Of a stretch of 64,000 nt of DNA, positions 41,216 to 55,573 are shown piece after piece. Source of the stretch: Scylla paramamosain. Taxonomy: Eukaryota; Arthropoda; Malacostraca; Decapoda; Portunidae. The notes beneath the pieces are model-generated. The model saw only the letters and a list, made by a program, of their open reading frames with translations, did not search any database and was not told where the DNA came from. Location: contig NC_087167.1 in the NCBI RefSeq assembly GCF_035594125.1, forward strand, positions 2,874,501 through 2,938,500. The letters are read 5' to 3'. A program made the position numbers and the translations under genes. Each line of letters starts with the position of its first letter. Position 1 is the stretch's first letter.

Positions 41216-42672
41216 TACACTCATCCCCGCTGCGGGTCATTTGGTTCCATTGATGGATTCAGCGTTTCTCTCATTTCTCTTCTCGTAACCCAGATCTTTG
41301 GACTCCTTATTTTAGAATTTTATTATTCTGCTGAGTAAATTTTTTTTTATTACCATTGTTGTTTTTTTTTTCACAGTCATGTTACTCATTTTATACATTT
41401 ATGACGTGTTCCCGTCAAAGGTGAGCTTGCGACGCCTTTGTTAAGAGTTTAGTGTCAAAGGGCTTCTCACAGACGCGGCTTTCACTTGTACCAGTGTGTG
41501 TCACTTGTCAGGATCCAGGGGAATGCGCAAACAGATCGGCTGTTATCCCTTAGAATGCTTATGTTAATGCAAAATTTGTATATTTTCACCTGAGTATTAT
41601 TACTTTACTTTACTGTTTAATTCTTGATTTACTGTTGTTGAGGCATAAAATTTTAATTAATGATTTGGCCACTCTTGTTAGTAGCGGTGTTTTTCAAAAT
41701 TCTACTCCCAAATTCCACCTGACAATTTTCGTTAAGCTTGGGGCGTGTCATAGTAGTCAGAGAGTTAAAGAGGACGAGTGGTTGTATAAATGTTTTAATT
41801 AATTTAGGTACTGTAGCGATGACTTCCACGCCACACATGTCCGGCGGTTATGTGTCTTATAATTCTTAGATGTGTCGTCACTCTATCATTCTTACAAGGT
41901 AATCATGGCACAAACACACCTCTGCTTCATCGCTGACCATCAAGCACCAGGAAATTGCGTGTAAACTGAAAGGAAAACCGCTTCCTGGTTCCCACAGCAC
42001 CATACACACTCACCCATTTCACTGCGCACCTCAGACCACTTGTTTGTTTGTGTTTGTCTGGCGTGCTCCAGTGTCCAGGATGTTGTGGTGATGGCAACAG
42101 AAAGTTACTTGATCGCATTACCAAGTTTGCTCACCGGAAACCCAGTGTGTCAGGAGCGTGATACCCAAGGTGTGTCTGGGCGTGAAAGCTGGAGTGTGAT
42201 GGTGGTGGTGAAGCAAGCAGTCGGGCCAACCAGCACTCATACTTTCCTTTCTCCTCCGTTACCTCGCCCAGGAATTTCCTCGGGTTGAGTAAAGAGGTAT
42301 AGCACCTTTTTTGTTGGCCTGGCTGGTATGCACCGCTACCGCCGAGGTGTTACGTAAACCCCAATTCTCAAGCTCCCATCACCGCACCTCCACTAGTGAC
42401 TCAAGGATGGCCGGTGTGTGTGTCTAGCGCCTCTCGGTATGGAAGCCTTTCTCCAGGATTAGTCACTTTTGAATGTGTCACTGCCCTTCCTACGCCCACT
42501 GCCGCCCACCTCCGCTGACGTCGCCACGAAGATCCCTTTTCTCTTTCTCTCTTCTCAGCGTTCTCGACTTAGCGCAATTCTCAATATTCACTGGAGCGCG
42601 CCCACGCCCACTCATGCGAATCTTTTTTTTTTTCATATAGCAATGGGAAGGTTACTTAAGACCGTCCGATTG

Positions 42673-42903
<231 letters not shown>

Positions 42904-44103
42904 ATCCACGGTAATGTTTTAACTTCTAATTAGACGAAAACATAAGTGGCGTTCCTTGCAGTTTAGTTTTGTGTTGAGTCAAGTTTGTCGTCTTCTTCCA
43001 AGCCGGCGGTGGTCGGTGGAGGAGGGAGGGAAGGAGGAAGCTTTGTTGTGTCACTGAGGGAGTTAACGAGGCACGTGTTTGTAATGACTTCGACCCTGAG
43101 CCTCGTTGGACACTTCTGGAATGCGTAGTTTCCCTCAGAGGCTGCTTGTGATTATTCCCATCTTTATGCGCCGCACATTTTTCACTTCATCTCGTTTAAA
43201 ATAACTCTAAATCCAGCGAACTCATTCACTTGATTCATCTTTCCTTATCACGACCTTGTCCACAGGTTCTCGAGATGCTTTACACGGCCTCTTCAGTCCC
43301 TGCCTCATCTGTTGACCTTGGCACTGCACAACAAACGATGATTTATTGTCCTTCTCTCGACAGATATCTCTATCATCTAATCCTATTTTTGTATCTTGTA
43401 ACTCTTGAAGTCGAGTCAGGAAGGTCGTCTGTAGGGCTGACTAACCGCCGCCAAGGTTGTTCTCCATTGTGTCTTAATTCTTGGGCCGTGTGCTGCAGCC
43501 TCTTGGATAGCTGTGTTCTTTCTTATATACAGAGACAGTCCTTCTTCAGGCACACTTGGGCTCAAAGAGATTTTACGTCTCCCGTGTTAACTTACTTGGT
43601 TTGTCGCTGGAGTTTAAAGTAACAGCCTCTAGTGCTTCGAGTTGGTTATGGATGGTTATGTCATCAGTCGTTGCATCCTTCATGTAGCTAAGCCGTAGTG
43701 AAATGTCTCTTGTTGTTTTCTCGAATGCTTCTCACTAATCTCTCAGCATCCTTGTGTTTCTCATTGCGATTTCCATTCAAATATTCCACGTGTTTCCTGT
43801 TCCATTACCCAGTGCCTTTTCTTCGAGGTTTCTCATACTTAATTTTGTATCATTGGTATTGCTTCATAATTAGTAACATGATACACCCAAATGACTCACA
43901 GCACGTCTTTCAGTCTGGCTAAAAACTGCAGCACGTTCCATTTCAGAAAAAAAAAACAACGAGGACGAAATGAAACAAAAAAAAGGAGAGAAAGAGAGAG
44001 GAAAAAAATAAAAAGAGCAGGTACCATAGGCCAATTAAAGACGGGAAAGTTTGAGAAAGTTTATCAGCAGGAAATCGGACTGAGGAATTTACGCGGCCTA
44101 CCG

Positions 44104-44241
<138 letters not shown>

Positions 44242-44777
44242 ATTTGCACATGGCTGGGACTATTTACTTCCAGTCAGGAGGTCGTTGCAGTCCCTCTCAC
44301 CTCACGTGCACCTCTCAAGAGCAAAGAGAAGCTTTCAATCACTTCAGAGGGACATCCGTTTGATTTCTCCTGATAGAGACACGAGACTGACGACGGGAGC
44401 CTTGATAATGAAAGGAGGAAAAGTAGTTTGAAGATTAGACTGCCGAAAGAACCTTGATAATGATAGGATAAAAAGAAAATGATAAGATTAGATGGAGACC
44501 CTGAGAACAACAGAATGATAGGAATAGGAAGAATTTGACGAATAGAAGGAAGAAGAGAGGGTAACTTAAGGATCTAAGTAGCATAGGATAAGGAAAGGAA
44601 GAACAGTGTACATTGAAGACTCATAATAACGAGAAAGGAGGGCGAACGAGGGGAAGGGGGACAGATGAAGGTGGAAATAAGTACGAGAAGGAAGAGGACA
44701 GCAAGAGCATTATAAGAAAAAATAGAGCAGAGTAGATTTATGGAACTTTGTGGGAAAAAAGGAAGATCTATCGCTAA

Positions 44778-44780
<3 letters not shown>

Positions 44781-44867
<87 letters not shown>
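44781..44867. repeat. (CT)n microsatellite, ~87 bp
   Basis: Perfect CT array ending CTCATGCGG. Confidence 0.97.
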
Positions 44868-44869
<2 letters not shown>

Positions 44870-45160
44870 GCGGTGGTCTTTTTTTTGCCCCATTGTTCCT
44901 CTCATCTTTTCCCTCTTTTTTTTCTTCTTCTTCTTCTTCTACCCTATCCTCCCTCCCTCTCGCTTAGTAATCTGCCATTATCTTTACCCTCTCGATCACC
45001 ATCAGCATCATCATTATCACCACGCCGGAGAACAATTCACTGTCTGTCTGTAATAATCTATTCTTCAATTAAAATTCCACTGTTCCTCATTTGTACCTGA
45101 ACGTCTTGTCTTTTGTTCTCCCTCGACCCCCTTACCTTGTCCTGCCGTGGCTTCCCTGTC

Positions 45161-45471
<311 letters not shown>

Positions 45472-45885
45472 GCGTGTATATAATGCGACACGTATTTAAT
45501 CGGCGGATGAGGAAGTGTGTTTGTGCTTCTCTCTCCGGACGTGATATCTGTTGCGTTTTCTTCGCGGTGGGAGGAAGAGAGAAGGCGGGATACAGAGAGA
45601 GGAAGAGGGAGAGGGGTATTGTGATCCTTCTCGCTTCCTGACGTCAAGCAAGATAGTGTGTCCTCTTTGGTGGTTTATTTATATTGTAGTGGCTTGAGGA
45701 TTTGTCCACTGGCTCTTCTTTTTCTTAGTATTATAAGCTTCTCTGTTTTTTATCATGTTTCATTCGTTTAGTCTTTTGTCATGTCTGTCGCAGCCGTTTT
45801 GTCTGTAAAGGTGTAAAGAAATTTTGCGTTATGTATATATATTTTTTTTTATCGTGCTTTCTTCTGGTTGTTTTTGTATTCATGT

Positions 45886-45887
<2 letters not shown>

Positions 45888-45965
<78 letters not shown>

Positions 45966-45980
45966 TCATTCATTCATTCT
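45888..45980. repeat. (CA)n followed by (CATT)n
   Basis: CA array of 77 bp flowing into four CATT units. Confidence 0.96.
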
Positions 45981-46318
45981 CTTATAATTAACTTTTTTTT
46001 TTTTGAAAGTGGCATACTGAGTTTTCCTTTCCTTGACACGTAAAATGTTAAGATAATCATCCATTCATTTGATATTACCATGATGTCTTTCCCATACACA
46101 GCTTTTTCATTTGTACACATCCTTTACTTTACCATTCCTGCAACATTCCAAGACTCAAAAAACTTGTTATCTTGAGCTCTAAAGATGTTGGGATTCGTTG
46201 TGGTTAAGCTGCAGATTATATTAATGTTATTGTTTTTTTTATTTTTTTTTTTTTTTTTACATCTGACTTCACTCGTTTTCACTTTTTGCAAATTAAAACT
46301 TACATGGATAATGACAGT

Positions 46319-46440
<122 letters not shown>

Positions 46441-47054
46441 GTAAAAATAGCCGAGGCCTGCTATCTCTCATGTGTCCAGAAGTACAATTACGATCACGTG
46501 GAGAAAGCGGAGTCTTCCATCCACTCTTCCTTCCGGTGGTCACTCACGTCCCTCCCTCCCTCCCTCCCTCCACCTTCTCTCCATCAATTCCTACTCCACG
46601 ATCCCTCTCTCCCTTCCTCCCTCCCTCCCTCAGTCTTTCCTCCCCTTTCCCAGCGCTTTCCTCTTCCTTCCTCCACTCTCTTCCTGCTTCATTCGCCTCT
46701 TCCTCTTAAACAGCACTAATATATTCTACGCATTATTTTTTTTTCTTCTTATCTATACTTTTCATCTAATCTTGTTTTATTTTTCAGTGGGACTGCATAA
46801 TGAGGAAATGCTTACCAAGGATGTTACTGTGTGTTTTTTTATTTCTTTCTTTCCTTCTTTGCTTTATCTGTAATCAGCGCGACTTTTGTCAGCATCAGAT
46901 TGTTACCATTATTTTTCTTTCGTTGTGTTATCTGTTATCAGCGTTATCTTTTTTATTGATCCTTTATTTCGTGGTTGACTTTATTATCTGCCATATGAAG
47001 GACGCAAGAAATGGTGTAGTGTGACATTGCAGTGGATTCAGAAATGCGCAGTTG

Positions 47055-47166
<112 letters not shown>

Positions 47167-47891
47167 GAGCATAATGTTGTTGTTGTTAGACTTCAAGTAA
47201 GCACCGCCAAGACCTGAGCCCCGCCCTGCGTTCCTGCCTCCCCGTCATGTGTCTGGCTCAAGCTGGTCACGCCGCTCACGAGGAAAAACAAAGTCGGCCG
47301 CCAGACATTTATGATTTCTCGTGGGAAATTTCTCCAAGATTTCACTTTTAGGGAGGGGGTGGCGGCAGTACTGGCTGAGTTGTTATTATCATTTTCGTTT
47401 GGTATTGCTTTATCTGAGTGTGGGAATGATTTTTTCAAGGTTCTGGGAATGTATTGAGATGATGAGGTGAAAAATGTATTGTATTGTGTGCCTCTTGTAT
47501 TTTTTATTCTCTTTTGCATGGATTTAAAATGTTTCCTCAGTCATTTCGGTTAATTTATGTCTATTTTTTTAAAGTCCTACACGAATTTACATGCTGGTTA
47601 CTTGTTATTGTTTATCCTCGGTTGTGTTGATCTATGTAGCAGTGGCCCGCTCACTCCCACCCCCCACCAACCAGGAGTACCGCGTCCCAAGGTTGCTGGC
47701 GGTGCATCGGTACCCGTGGATTGCTTCCCTGCTCTCGTGAAGGTCGCAGGGCTTAAGTACGTGTTCACAACTCCCATACAAGCTCGTTAACATTTCTCAG
47801 TTTTTTTCCAAGCGTACCCCGTTGGAGTCTGTGAAATTCCTGCATGATTTCTTAATGGTTGAAGGGAACAAATTTGAAAACGAGGGATGGG

Positions 47892-48066
47892 AGGGGAGAC
47901 TGTATCACGTTGGGGATGAAGGAATAAAGGGTTTAGTTTATGGTGCAAGACTCATTAAGAGATGTAGGAAACATTTGCAGAGGAAGTATGGTAGGGGAGA
48001 CTGTATCATGTTGAGAGAAAAGGTACTAGGGCTTTACCTTATGGTGGGGATTAAAGAGGCGTATGC
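47892..48066. repeat. Local tandem duplication, 101-bp offset
   Basis: AGGGGAGACTGTATCACGTT at 47892 recurs as AGGGGAGACTGTATCATGTT at 47993. Both are followed by a purine-rich part and GGGTTTAGTTTATGGTG / GGGCTTTACCTTATGGTG. The + strand is open for 85 codons across it (47822-48079), which I attribute to the duplication and not to a gene. Confidence 0.8.
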
Positions 48067-49091
48067 TAGACATTGCTGATAGGTGTTAGAACAATCTACT
48101 ATAATTTAGAAGGGAAGGTTTGGAATTCTCTGTCCGCATTGTAAACATAAGCAAATATCATCAGTATTAATTTACTTGAGTTTCGGTGAAGATGCGTCAG
48201 GTTAACATGAATATTTTCAGTTTGCAACACACGTTAAGCTGCAGCCTTTGTGGAGCAGCACAGGGAACTCATAGGTTTAACTCATTCATTGCTACTCACA
48301 ATACCCAAACCTCATAAAATCATATATCACTTTATTAAGAAAAAATGTGTCTAAAACTAAATGAAAACCTCAGTTTGTATCCAGACTCTAATGCAACTGA
48401 TGTTGTGGTCCTGAAAGGGTCAGTGCTCTGCAGCAGCGAAGTGTGTGTGGGGAACAAATATTTGTTTGGAATAATCAGCTGCGTGAAAGCGTTAACGCAT
48501 ATGTTGTTTTTACCTGCCTGGAGGACAGGTGTGGATCACTGAATTACCGAACAATTTTCGTGTAGGAAAAAAAAATATCGTGGACTTACGAAAATATTCT
48601 GGTGGTATCTTGAAGAATTTGTATAAATCGTAGAGTAAATAGAAAAGAAGTTGAACTCTACGCAATATTTTGTTTGGACTTCAGTCCCTGGTCCTTATTG
48701 TAAATTTGTTCCACACTGGAATATTTTGGAATCAGGAAAGTGAAAGTCGACGCTCTCTCTCTCTTCTGCGGTTGTTAATGTGTTTTGTGTGTGTTACCCA
48801 CCGCCCAGCGCCCCTCTCTCCCTCGTTCTCCCACTACTCAGGATCATTACTTGTAGCTTTCTTTTATTTTATTAGTATTTGTGTCCTTTTCCTTGTTTTA
48901 TCGACACAGCTGTGCCCATACAATGATTGAGACCAAATAAAAGTAGATTACAATAGTGTTACACATATCCCTGTCCGCACTGCATCACAAACTAAACAGA
49001 GGCAAGTATTACTCTCAGAGGTAACAGGGCAATTGTACATACACGAGACAAACACAGAGTTGCGATCGGACAGTGACAATAGTGACCCAGT

Positions 49092-49359
49092 TCAGTCGGC
49101 GATCAGTCAGCCAAGCGACACAGGCGGTGGCGCGGCGGTAGCAGTGGAGTGGGTGGCTCCACTTGTGGCTGGTGGTGTCTGGCGACGAACTGGAGGAAAG
49201 TGACCACGGGCGGCGCCACTGCCATCTTCGTCCGCTCCTTCACCAGTACAGATGGAAGCGGCCGCGGCGCCGCTACTCCCTGGACTCACGGGACTTACGT
49301 GACAGCACACACCAAGCATGAGGAGATTTCGCAAACATCATGCTCGTGAGAGCGCGAGT
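49092..49359 (+). promoter_or_regulatory. ARHGAP20: Candidate internal promoter and first exon of a DH-less isoform
   Basis: In AT-leaning intron DNA a GC-rich block opens with two arthropod-type initiators, TCAGTC at 49092 and 49103. At +18 of the first lies CCAAGCGACA, a partial match to the motif ten element. There is no TATA box. An upstream frame of 16 codons starts at 49252 and stops at 49300-49302. The ATG at 49318 (AGCATGAGG, A at -3) opens 14 codons, MRRFRKHHARESAS, ending at AGT|GTAAGT in phase 0. That matches exon C (phase 0), giving a very basic leader directly before KMKGLMRKRS. The product would resemble vertebrate ARHGAP20, which starts shortly before the PH domain. Phase agreement alone is a 1-in-3 event; the combination of signals is the argument. 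Confidence 0.45.
49318..49359 (+). CDS. ARHGAP20: Candidate leader coding segment (14 codons) spliced to exon C
   Basis: ATG to donor GTAAGTGACG, phase 0. The peptide is rich in Arg, Lys and His, in keeping with the basic start of exon C and with membrane or nuclear targeting of the family's N-termini. The call depends on the promoter hypothesis in the overlapping entry; no transcript evidence is available. Confidence 0.42.
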
Positions 49360-51352
49360 GTAAGTGACGTGTTTGCTCAGTCGGTGTATTGATGGTGCTG
49401 TGTTGTGGTTTGTGTTTGTGATGCTGCTGTGACACTTAATGAAAGTGGGAGCCGCATCCAATGAAGTGTGGTGTTTGTACATAAGTGGTGGTGTGGAGCG
49501 TAGCGTATGTCGCGGCGGGATAAGGGGCCGATGAGGACTCTTTGGTGAGGACCTGATTCATCCCGTTGCAAGAACAACACTGACGGTCAGCTACTCCAAC
49601 CCATTAGCTAATCCACACAAATTCTTTCATAAAATCACACATAGTGAAATATGATACAATGTAAGTACGTAGGTGGTCACCAAAGACTCAAACGGCCTCT
49701 GCAACACACGAGTACGTAAGTTGCACCCGTACTGAGAAATTTATATACGCATGCAAACATCAGTGCCTATGGTTGAGGAAACACGAATTAAAAAAAAAAT
49801 AGGCAAAACAAATTATGGCGTAGGTAGTGAATCCATATTTTTTATCTCCTAAAATTCGCAACACAGGAACTGAATGTCTGAAGCTGTCATCCCAAGAGAG
49901 AAATACCACAAACATGCGCTAGGGTGTACAATTGTGTGAAAGCGGTGTAGCAACATCCACCAAGGAACCCTTATTATAGTGACGCGAACATTTCTCAGAG
50001 CAGGTGAAACTCCCTTGACGTAGATCAAACGTGTGCGTGGAGTGTAATCCAGGTGGCTGAGGGCCGCGGCTTTACGGGTGTGCTGAGTGCCGCTGCTGTT
50101 CCTGGTTGTGTGCACACGCCCCCTCGAGAAATGTGTACGGAAATTAAGAATGTGTAAATGTTCAATATTTAACCTTCACAGTACCTCAACATCAGTTTCA
50201 TTGCATTCTGGATACCATTGGTGGATCTGATCAACTCTACGGTGATATTTCCTGACGCACTTCACCGACATTTGTATTATTTCACACACGCGTTACAGAA
50301 ATCTGATTAAAAATTATAAGTCAAAACAATTTAAAACATCTACAGATTTGACGAGATTACATTTATAGTTTGGTCCCCGCTGCTATTGGCACCGTTTTCT
50401 TTTGCTGATAAGAGCGATGGTCCCGCCAAGACCTGAGTTACCCGACCCATTCTTGTCCTTCCTTCGATACTAAAAGTCTGCAACAGAAGCTGTTTCTGCA
50501 TGTCGGCTGTCAGGAGAAACCACGTTTTTCTTTATCTGGTTATATTGCATAGACTTAGCGCAGTCTGTTAAGGAGTACTTAAGTGTCTGTTCCTTGTGTT
50601 TTTGTTAATAAATTTGAAAAATCATAAAAATGGTTTTGGATAGCTAGAAAAATACTTAAGATCAAATAATTAATAATATGAATGACTTGAAATTTAAAAA
50701 GAACAAATTTGTGAAATATATGACTCACATGATGCGCTTTGTTTGTTTTCTCATTCATACGAAAGCATGATTCACTACCAACAGTCATAACAGATTATAT
50801 ATGCAATAAACGTTCTTATTTTCTTCCTAACTCGCAGTGTCACCAAATATGTAACCATTAGCTGTTATATTTTATGGTCAGTGAAAAGACGCCCCGGGGC
50901 GCCTCGTAGGCCGGGTAATCAGTCATACCTGCATCTTGTAGTAATTCAAGTTACCTGGAGGCGCATGGTAGGCAGTTCTCGCCGCACCTCTTGCGTGCCT
51001 CACCCGGTTCGTGGGGAGGGGGGAAGGGAAGGGGAAGCAGCCACACCCTTTTGAATTACAGGCACGCTCTTTTTTTTCTTTTTTTTCTTTCTTTCTTTCT
51101 TTCTGTGTTCCATTTCCTAAGACGAGTCATTTCAAGGAAGGAGTCTGAAGGCATCGCCACAATTAAACTGTTCAATCCGATTAGTATTTTTCTCTTTTAA
51201 TCGGCCACTGCTTTCGATGCGCGGTTGCAGTGCAGTCACTTTGACGTCAATGATGCTTTGTCCGGGGCTTATATTCTTCTCGGTATTCAGATGCGCCTTT
51301 TCATGCCACACGTGACGCAGAAGGTTTATACTTGCAAGGAAGTTATATGTAT

Positions 51353-51488
51353 GAATGTAGGAGTCGAAAATATAGTTACGGGAGTCTTTTATTTATTTTT
51401 TCTTTCGTGTGGTTGTGTGGAGAATGTTTATAGTCTTCACTTCATTATTTTTCGATTGTGTTTTGTACGTGACCTTGAGTTTCTTTTA
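51353..51488 (+). repeat. Dispersed direct repeat, copy 1 (~136 bp)
   Basis: Begins GAATGTAGGAGTCGAAAATA and runs through GTGGTTGTGTGGAGAATG, CTTCACTTCATTATTTTTCG and CCTTGAGTTTCTTT. The second copy is at 52942-53092. Confidence 0.9.
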
Positions 51489-51682
51489 TTTATTTATTAC
51501 GAGGACATAAGGACATGTTACGTATTCATGTATTTATGTAATAAATTAAAACCTACACAAGCTGTCACTATGATGATAACTCACGGATTTCTTGCCCTGT
51601 TGCAGCGTCTAATCTCTATTGAATTATGTTTTGATATTTCTAGAAATTATGCATTGTTAATGAAAAAAAAACATTCATAAAA

Positions 51683-51724
51683 TTTCCACAAATCATCTCT
51701 GTGGCCTTTGAAAACAGCCAATAT

Positions 51725-51816
<92 letters not shown>

Positions 51817-51835
51817 AAGAATAAGGTCCCCCATC
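51683..51835 (-). mobile_element. MITE-like element, copy 6, with internal (AG)n expansion
   Basis: Minus-strand reading: end GGGGGACCTTATTCTTAAAC, then an (TC)n array (complement of 51726-51813), then CTTCATATTGGCTG and TTTCAAAGGCCACAGAGATG. The array sits exactly where other copies carry CTCTCTTAAG or CTCTCATAAG. The distal half of the element is missing. Confidence 0.7.
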
Positions 51836-52178
51836 CAATCTCCCGTCACTTTGTTGTTACCAGCAGACTGAGATAGCCTTGGATAAGTACACAAGCCTTG
51901 CTACCTGCAGGATTGTACCGCATCAGCTTTACTGGTTTGCTGGAGGGAAGGCGATTTGAAGATGAGGGCGATTTAAAGATGAGGGTGAAATGGATGGCAG
52001 ATGAGGAGGCAAATCTATCTGTGAATGGGTGTTCGAGTTAGGAGTACAGCGGCGCTTCTTCTTTATCTTGTCAGGTGTTTTCCAGGATGTTTCTGTTATT
52101 GTGGCTGAACCTCCATCCCTCATTGTGTGCCTCACTGCGTCTTGTACCGCCTCTTACAGCATTGCAACACCTATAACA

Positions 52179-52304
<126 letters not shown>

Positions 52305-52941
52305 CTTTGGCCCAGCGAGCACCAGCAAGCACGTAAATGACATTGCCTCACGTCCGTCACAACTCACCTGAACCTTGTTACGTGGAGAGGTCACTTGCGA
52401 TGCCATTCATGTGTTGTTTTTCTCCCCATTACATAAATATTAGAGGGAGGGAGACGAAGAGAGGGAAGGCAGCCTTGCGGGGGAAAGGATGAGAGAGAGA
52501 GAGAGAGAGAGAGAGAAGTGGGGGAGAGGGGGGCAGAGATAAAAAAGTAGACAAGGAGAAAGGAAAATAATTCATCAAACATCTGGTGTTATTCTTCTTC
52601 AAATTGTGTACCTGCATCTTGCCAGTGATTATGGAAGAATGTAGCTCTTTCTCCTCCTCCTCTTCCTGTAGCAGCTCCAGTCATCTTTACAGGCGGGAAA
52701 ATAATGTTGTTTGTTGACGACATGAATGTTTGTAGGTGGCGGCGATGATGATGAAGCCACCCTGTAATTACCGTCCTGCTCCCCTCCCTCTCCCTCACGG
52801 CCGTCTGTCTGCTGGTTGTTGCCTTTCTCCCGCCATAGAGATGGACAATACCTGCTGCCTCTCCTGCGGGAACTCCTCTGCCACGTTGTTTTCTCCCCGA
52901 GCGTTGCGCATTGCTGGCCATGGTTTTGTATCTTCCGAGGT

Positions 52942-53092
52942 GAATGTAGGAGTCGAAAATATAGTTACGGGTGTATTTTATTTTATTTATTTTCTTTCTT
53001 TCTTTCGTGTGGTTGTGTGGAGAATGTTTACGGTCTTCACTTCATTATTTTTCGATTGCGTTTTTGTATGTGTCCTTGAGTTTCTTTTCTTT
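52942..53092 (+). repeat. Dispersed direct repeat, copy 2 (~150 bp)
   Basis: Matches 51353-51488 with few substitutions plus a longer TTTATT/CTTT part. Copies are 1.59 kb apart in the same orientation. No terminal repeats or coding capacity were seen. Confidence 0.9.
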
Positions 53093-53984
53093 TTTGTTGT
53101 TTTCGGGTTTATTTTGTTATAGTGAATGGTCTCCTCTCCTCCTCGTCTTGGTTCGTTCCTAGCGTGTGGTCTCGTAATAACTGTAGATCGTATCTCCTCC
53201 AGTATTCCACAGTCTTGTCTTTTTTCTTCCCTGTGTTTACCTTTCAGCTTTCTCTCTTTAGTTTTGTGCTCAGTGCTCCTTGTTTTCCCTGCAGCAAGTT
53301 TTCATGAATCTGCCTTTACCTGGAGTACAGTGGCCTGCCTCTTCCCTCCCCTCTCCCTTCTCCTTCCTTCCCCGCCTTTCCTTGCCTCTCTCTCTCCTTC
53401 CTCCCCCGCCACTCCTTATGTATCACCAGTTCCCGGAGGCGCGAGTGGCCCCCTCGAGGCGTGACCACCAATACTTACGCTAGCCGCTGTTTCCGGCACT
53501 ACAAACCCACCCTTGCGTCTTTCCTACTGCCCCTCCTCTACTTCCTCCTCGACACCGCCACACCACTGACACACTCCCTCCGCCTCGCCTGTACTGACAC
53601 ACTTACCGCCCCTTCCCCCTTCTGCCGCCCGCCGAGCCGCTCTCTGGTGTCATCGTCTTGGGATTGTTAGTGTTTTTGTCGCCGCTCGCACCACGAGGGA
53701 GGGAAGGATGGAAGGAAGGATGGAGTCTTCACGCGTTACGTATCCTCTGATTGTTGCTTCCCTTCCTGTGAACGTTGGTATTGTAATGGCTGAGGAAATG
53801 TACTGTGTTTTCTTGATTATTCGTAATTCTTTCCCATCAGTCAACCGGATTGCATTGCTTCCGGTGTAGTGAATAGTGATTTTCCTCAAATGTCATCGTA
53901 ATTATTATCAACCTCTAGATTTCTACTGCAGGACACGTATCTCTCCCACCATTCTCTACTCATCTCTGCCAGCTGAAATTGGTT

Positions 53985-54207
53985 TGTTTCCTGAAACTTT
54001 TTTTTTTTTTATCTCAATAGGACTATTTTCAAGGCCCACATGATTTATGGGATGCTTATGAATATTTTTTTCTCATTATAGATGTAAAAACCTTTGCTGA
54101 ACAATCTTTACAATCATGCAAATACTCCTGAAAGCCTGTAGGATTTCTAGTAGAGCCTGCCAAAAATTCTCGAGATAAAACGCCCTGACGTCCTAAGAAT
54201 ATGATCC
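53985..54207 (+). mobile_element. MITE-like element, copy 7
   Basis: Contains TTTCCTGAAAC near the start, a poly(T) tract, AGGACTATTTTCAAGGCCCA, ATGCAAATACTCCTGAAAGC and a right end GATAAAACGCCCTGACGTCC with TAAGAATATG, whose complement resembles the family start. Confidence 0.62.
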
Positions 54208-54981
54208 CTTGCCCCACGTCTCCATCTCACAATAATGCCACTGAACCACGCCAAGGACACTTCTGAACCTAAACAAAAGCAACATACAAACCTCATTACA
54301 GGCGTGAACAGTTACGTGACTACACCCATGATCGCACCGGAACACGGCCGAATACCCCGTGTAGCAGCAATGAGTCACAAAGGCTGGTTGGTTACTGACT
54401 CACATGGTACACACTCACCGCTCCTTCCCTCGCTACTTACCTCGTCAGGAATCCACTGTCTTCCTCTATCGCCCAGTGTGTTGCACCAGAGGACACACGA
54501 ACACCAGAACACCTGAAGTCTTTCTCAATTACGTTTATATTAATTCGACTTACAACCCAAGAAATGACGTTAGTATATTCACCTAACACTCATGAAAGCT
54601 TGGATTAAAATGTTTCGCCACCGCTCGCACTGACGTCATCTCCTTACACGGTGAAGACCCGCCTAATGACTCGATAACTTTGGCTGATAGAGAGACGGGG
54701 ATGCGGTGGGAAGAGAAAGGTAAGGATGGGAAGTGAAAGGACAGGGTGAGAGGGCATGCTAGAGAGGGGTCGTGTAGCTGTGGCTGGCAGGGTGTGGGTG
54801 AGGTTGTGTGGGTTGTGCAACTCAACGCAGAGGTATGTCTGTGTGTGTGCCCCGCCCCTGGGAACGGCCTGGTAGTGAGGGAATGAATGGAATAGGTAAT
54901 AATGAAATGCCAATAAGGTTATTTAAGTATGCAGTGTTAGTTGCGCAGTGATTCTACGGGGCATACGATACATACTTATTA

Positions 54982-54983
<2 letters not shown>

Positions 54984-55070
<87 letters not shown>
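54984..55070. repeat. (CT)n microsatellite, ~87 bp
   Basis: Perfect CT array. Confidence 0.97.
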
Positions 55071-55075
<5 letters not shown>

Positions 55076-55209
55076 AATTGTTTCTCCTTGACTTTTTTTT
55101 TCCTATCTTTTCCTTTCCACTTATCCTCATGTCCTCCACGCCTCGGTGCCTCCAGCCCACGATGCGTGCATCCGAGACTTTCATTCACACAAGAGGCGTT
55201 TGACTCATT

Positions 55210-55327
55210 GTGGTGGTGGTGGTGGTGGTGGTGGTGGTGGTGGTGGTGGTGGTGATGGTGGTGGTGGTGATGGTGGTGGTGATGGTGAAATAAGCAAGGT
55301 TATGAATCATTATGCATCCATTAGCCG

Positions 55328-55399
<72 letters not shown>

Positions 55400-55573
55400 C
55401 TAGGGTCACGTACGCAAATAAACACTCTGATGACTTTGTACCTGATTAATCATGTACGAGTACATTGGAGGTTTTGTTTACATTGTACACGTAAGTTTGT
55501 TCCATTTAGCACAGTGCATGAATGACCCATTATCACACACACACACACAAACGCACACACACACACCCACACC

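Noticed and set aside
43230..43622. 130-codon plus-strand frame
   Set aside because: No family recognised; the in-frame phase does not match exons B or C by any visible splice pair.
51225..51680. 151-codon plus-strand frame
   Set aside because: A large part is the dispersed repeat also found at 52942, and the rest lacks coding character.
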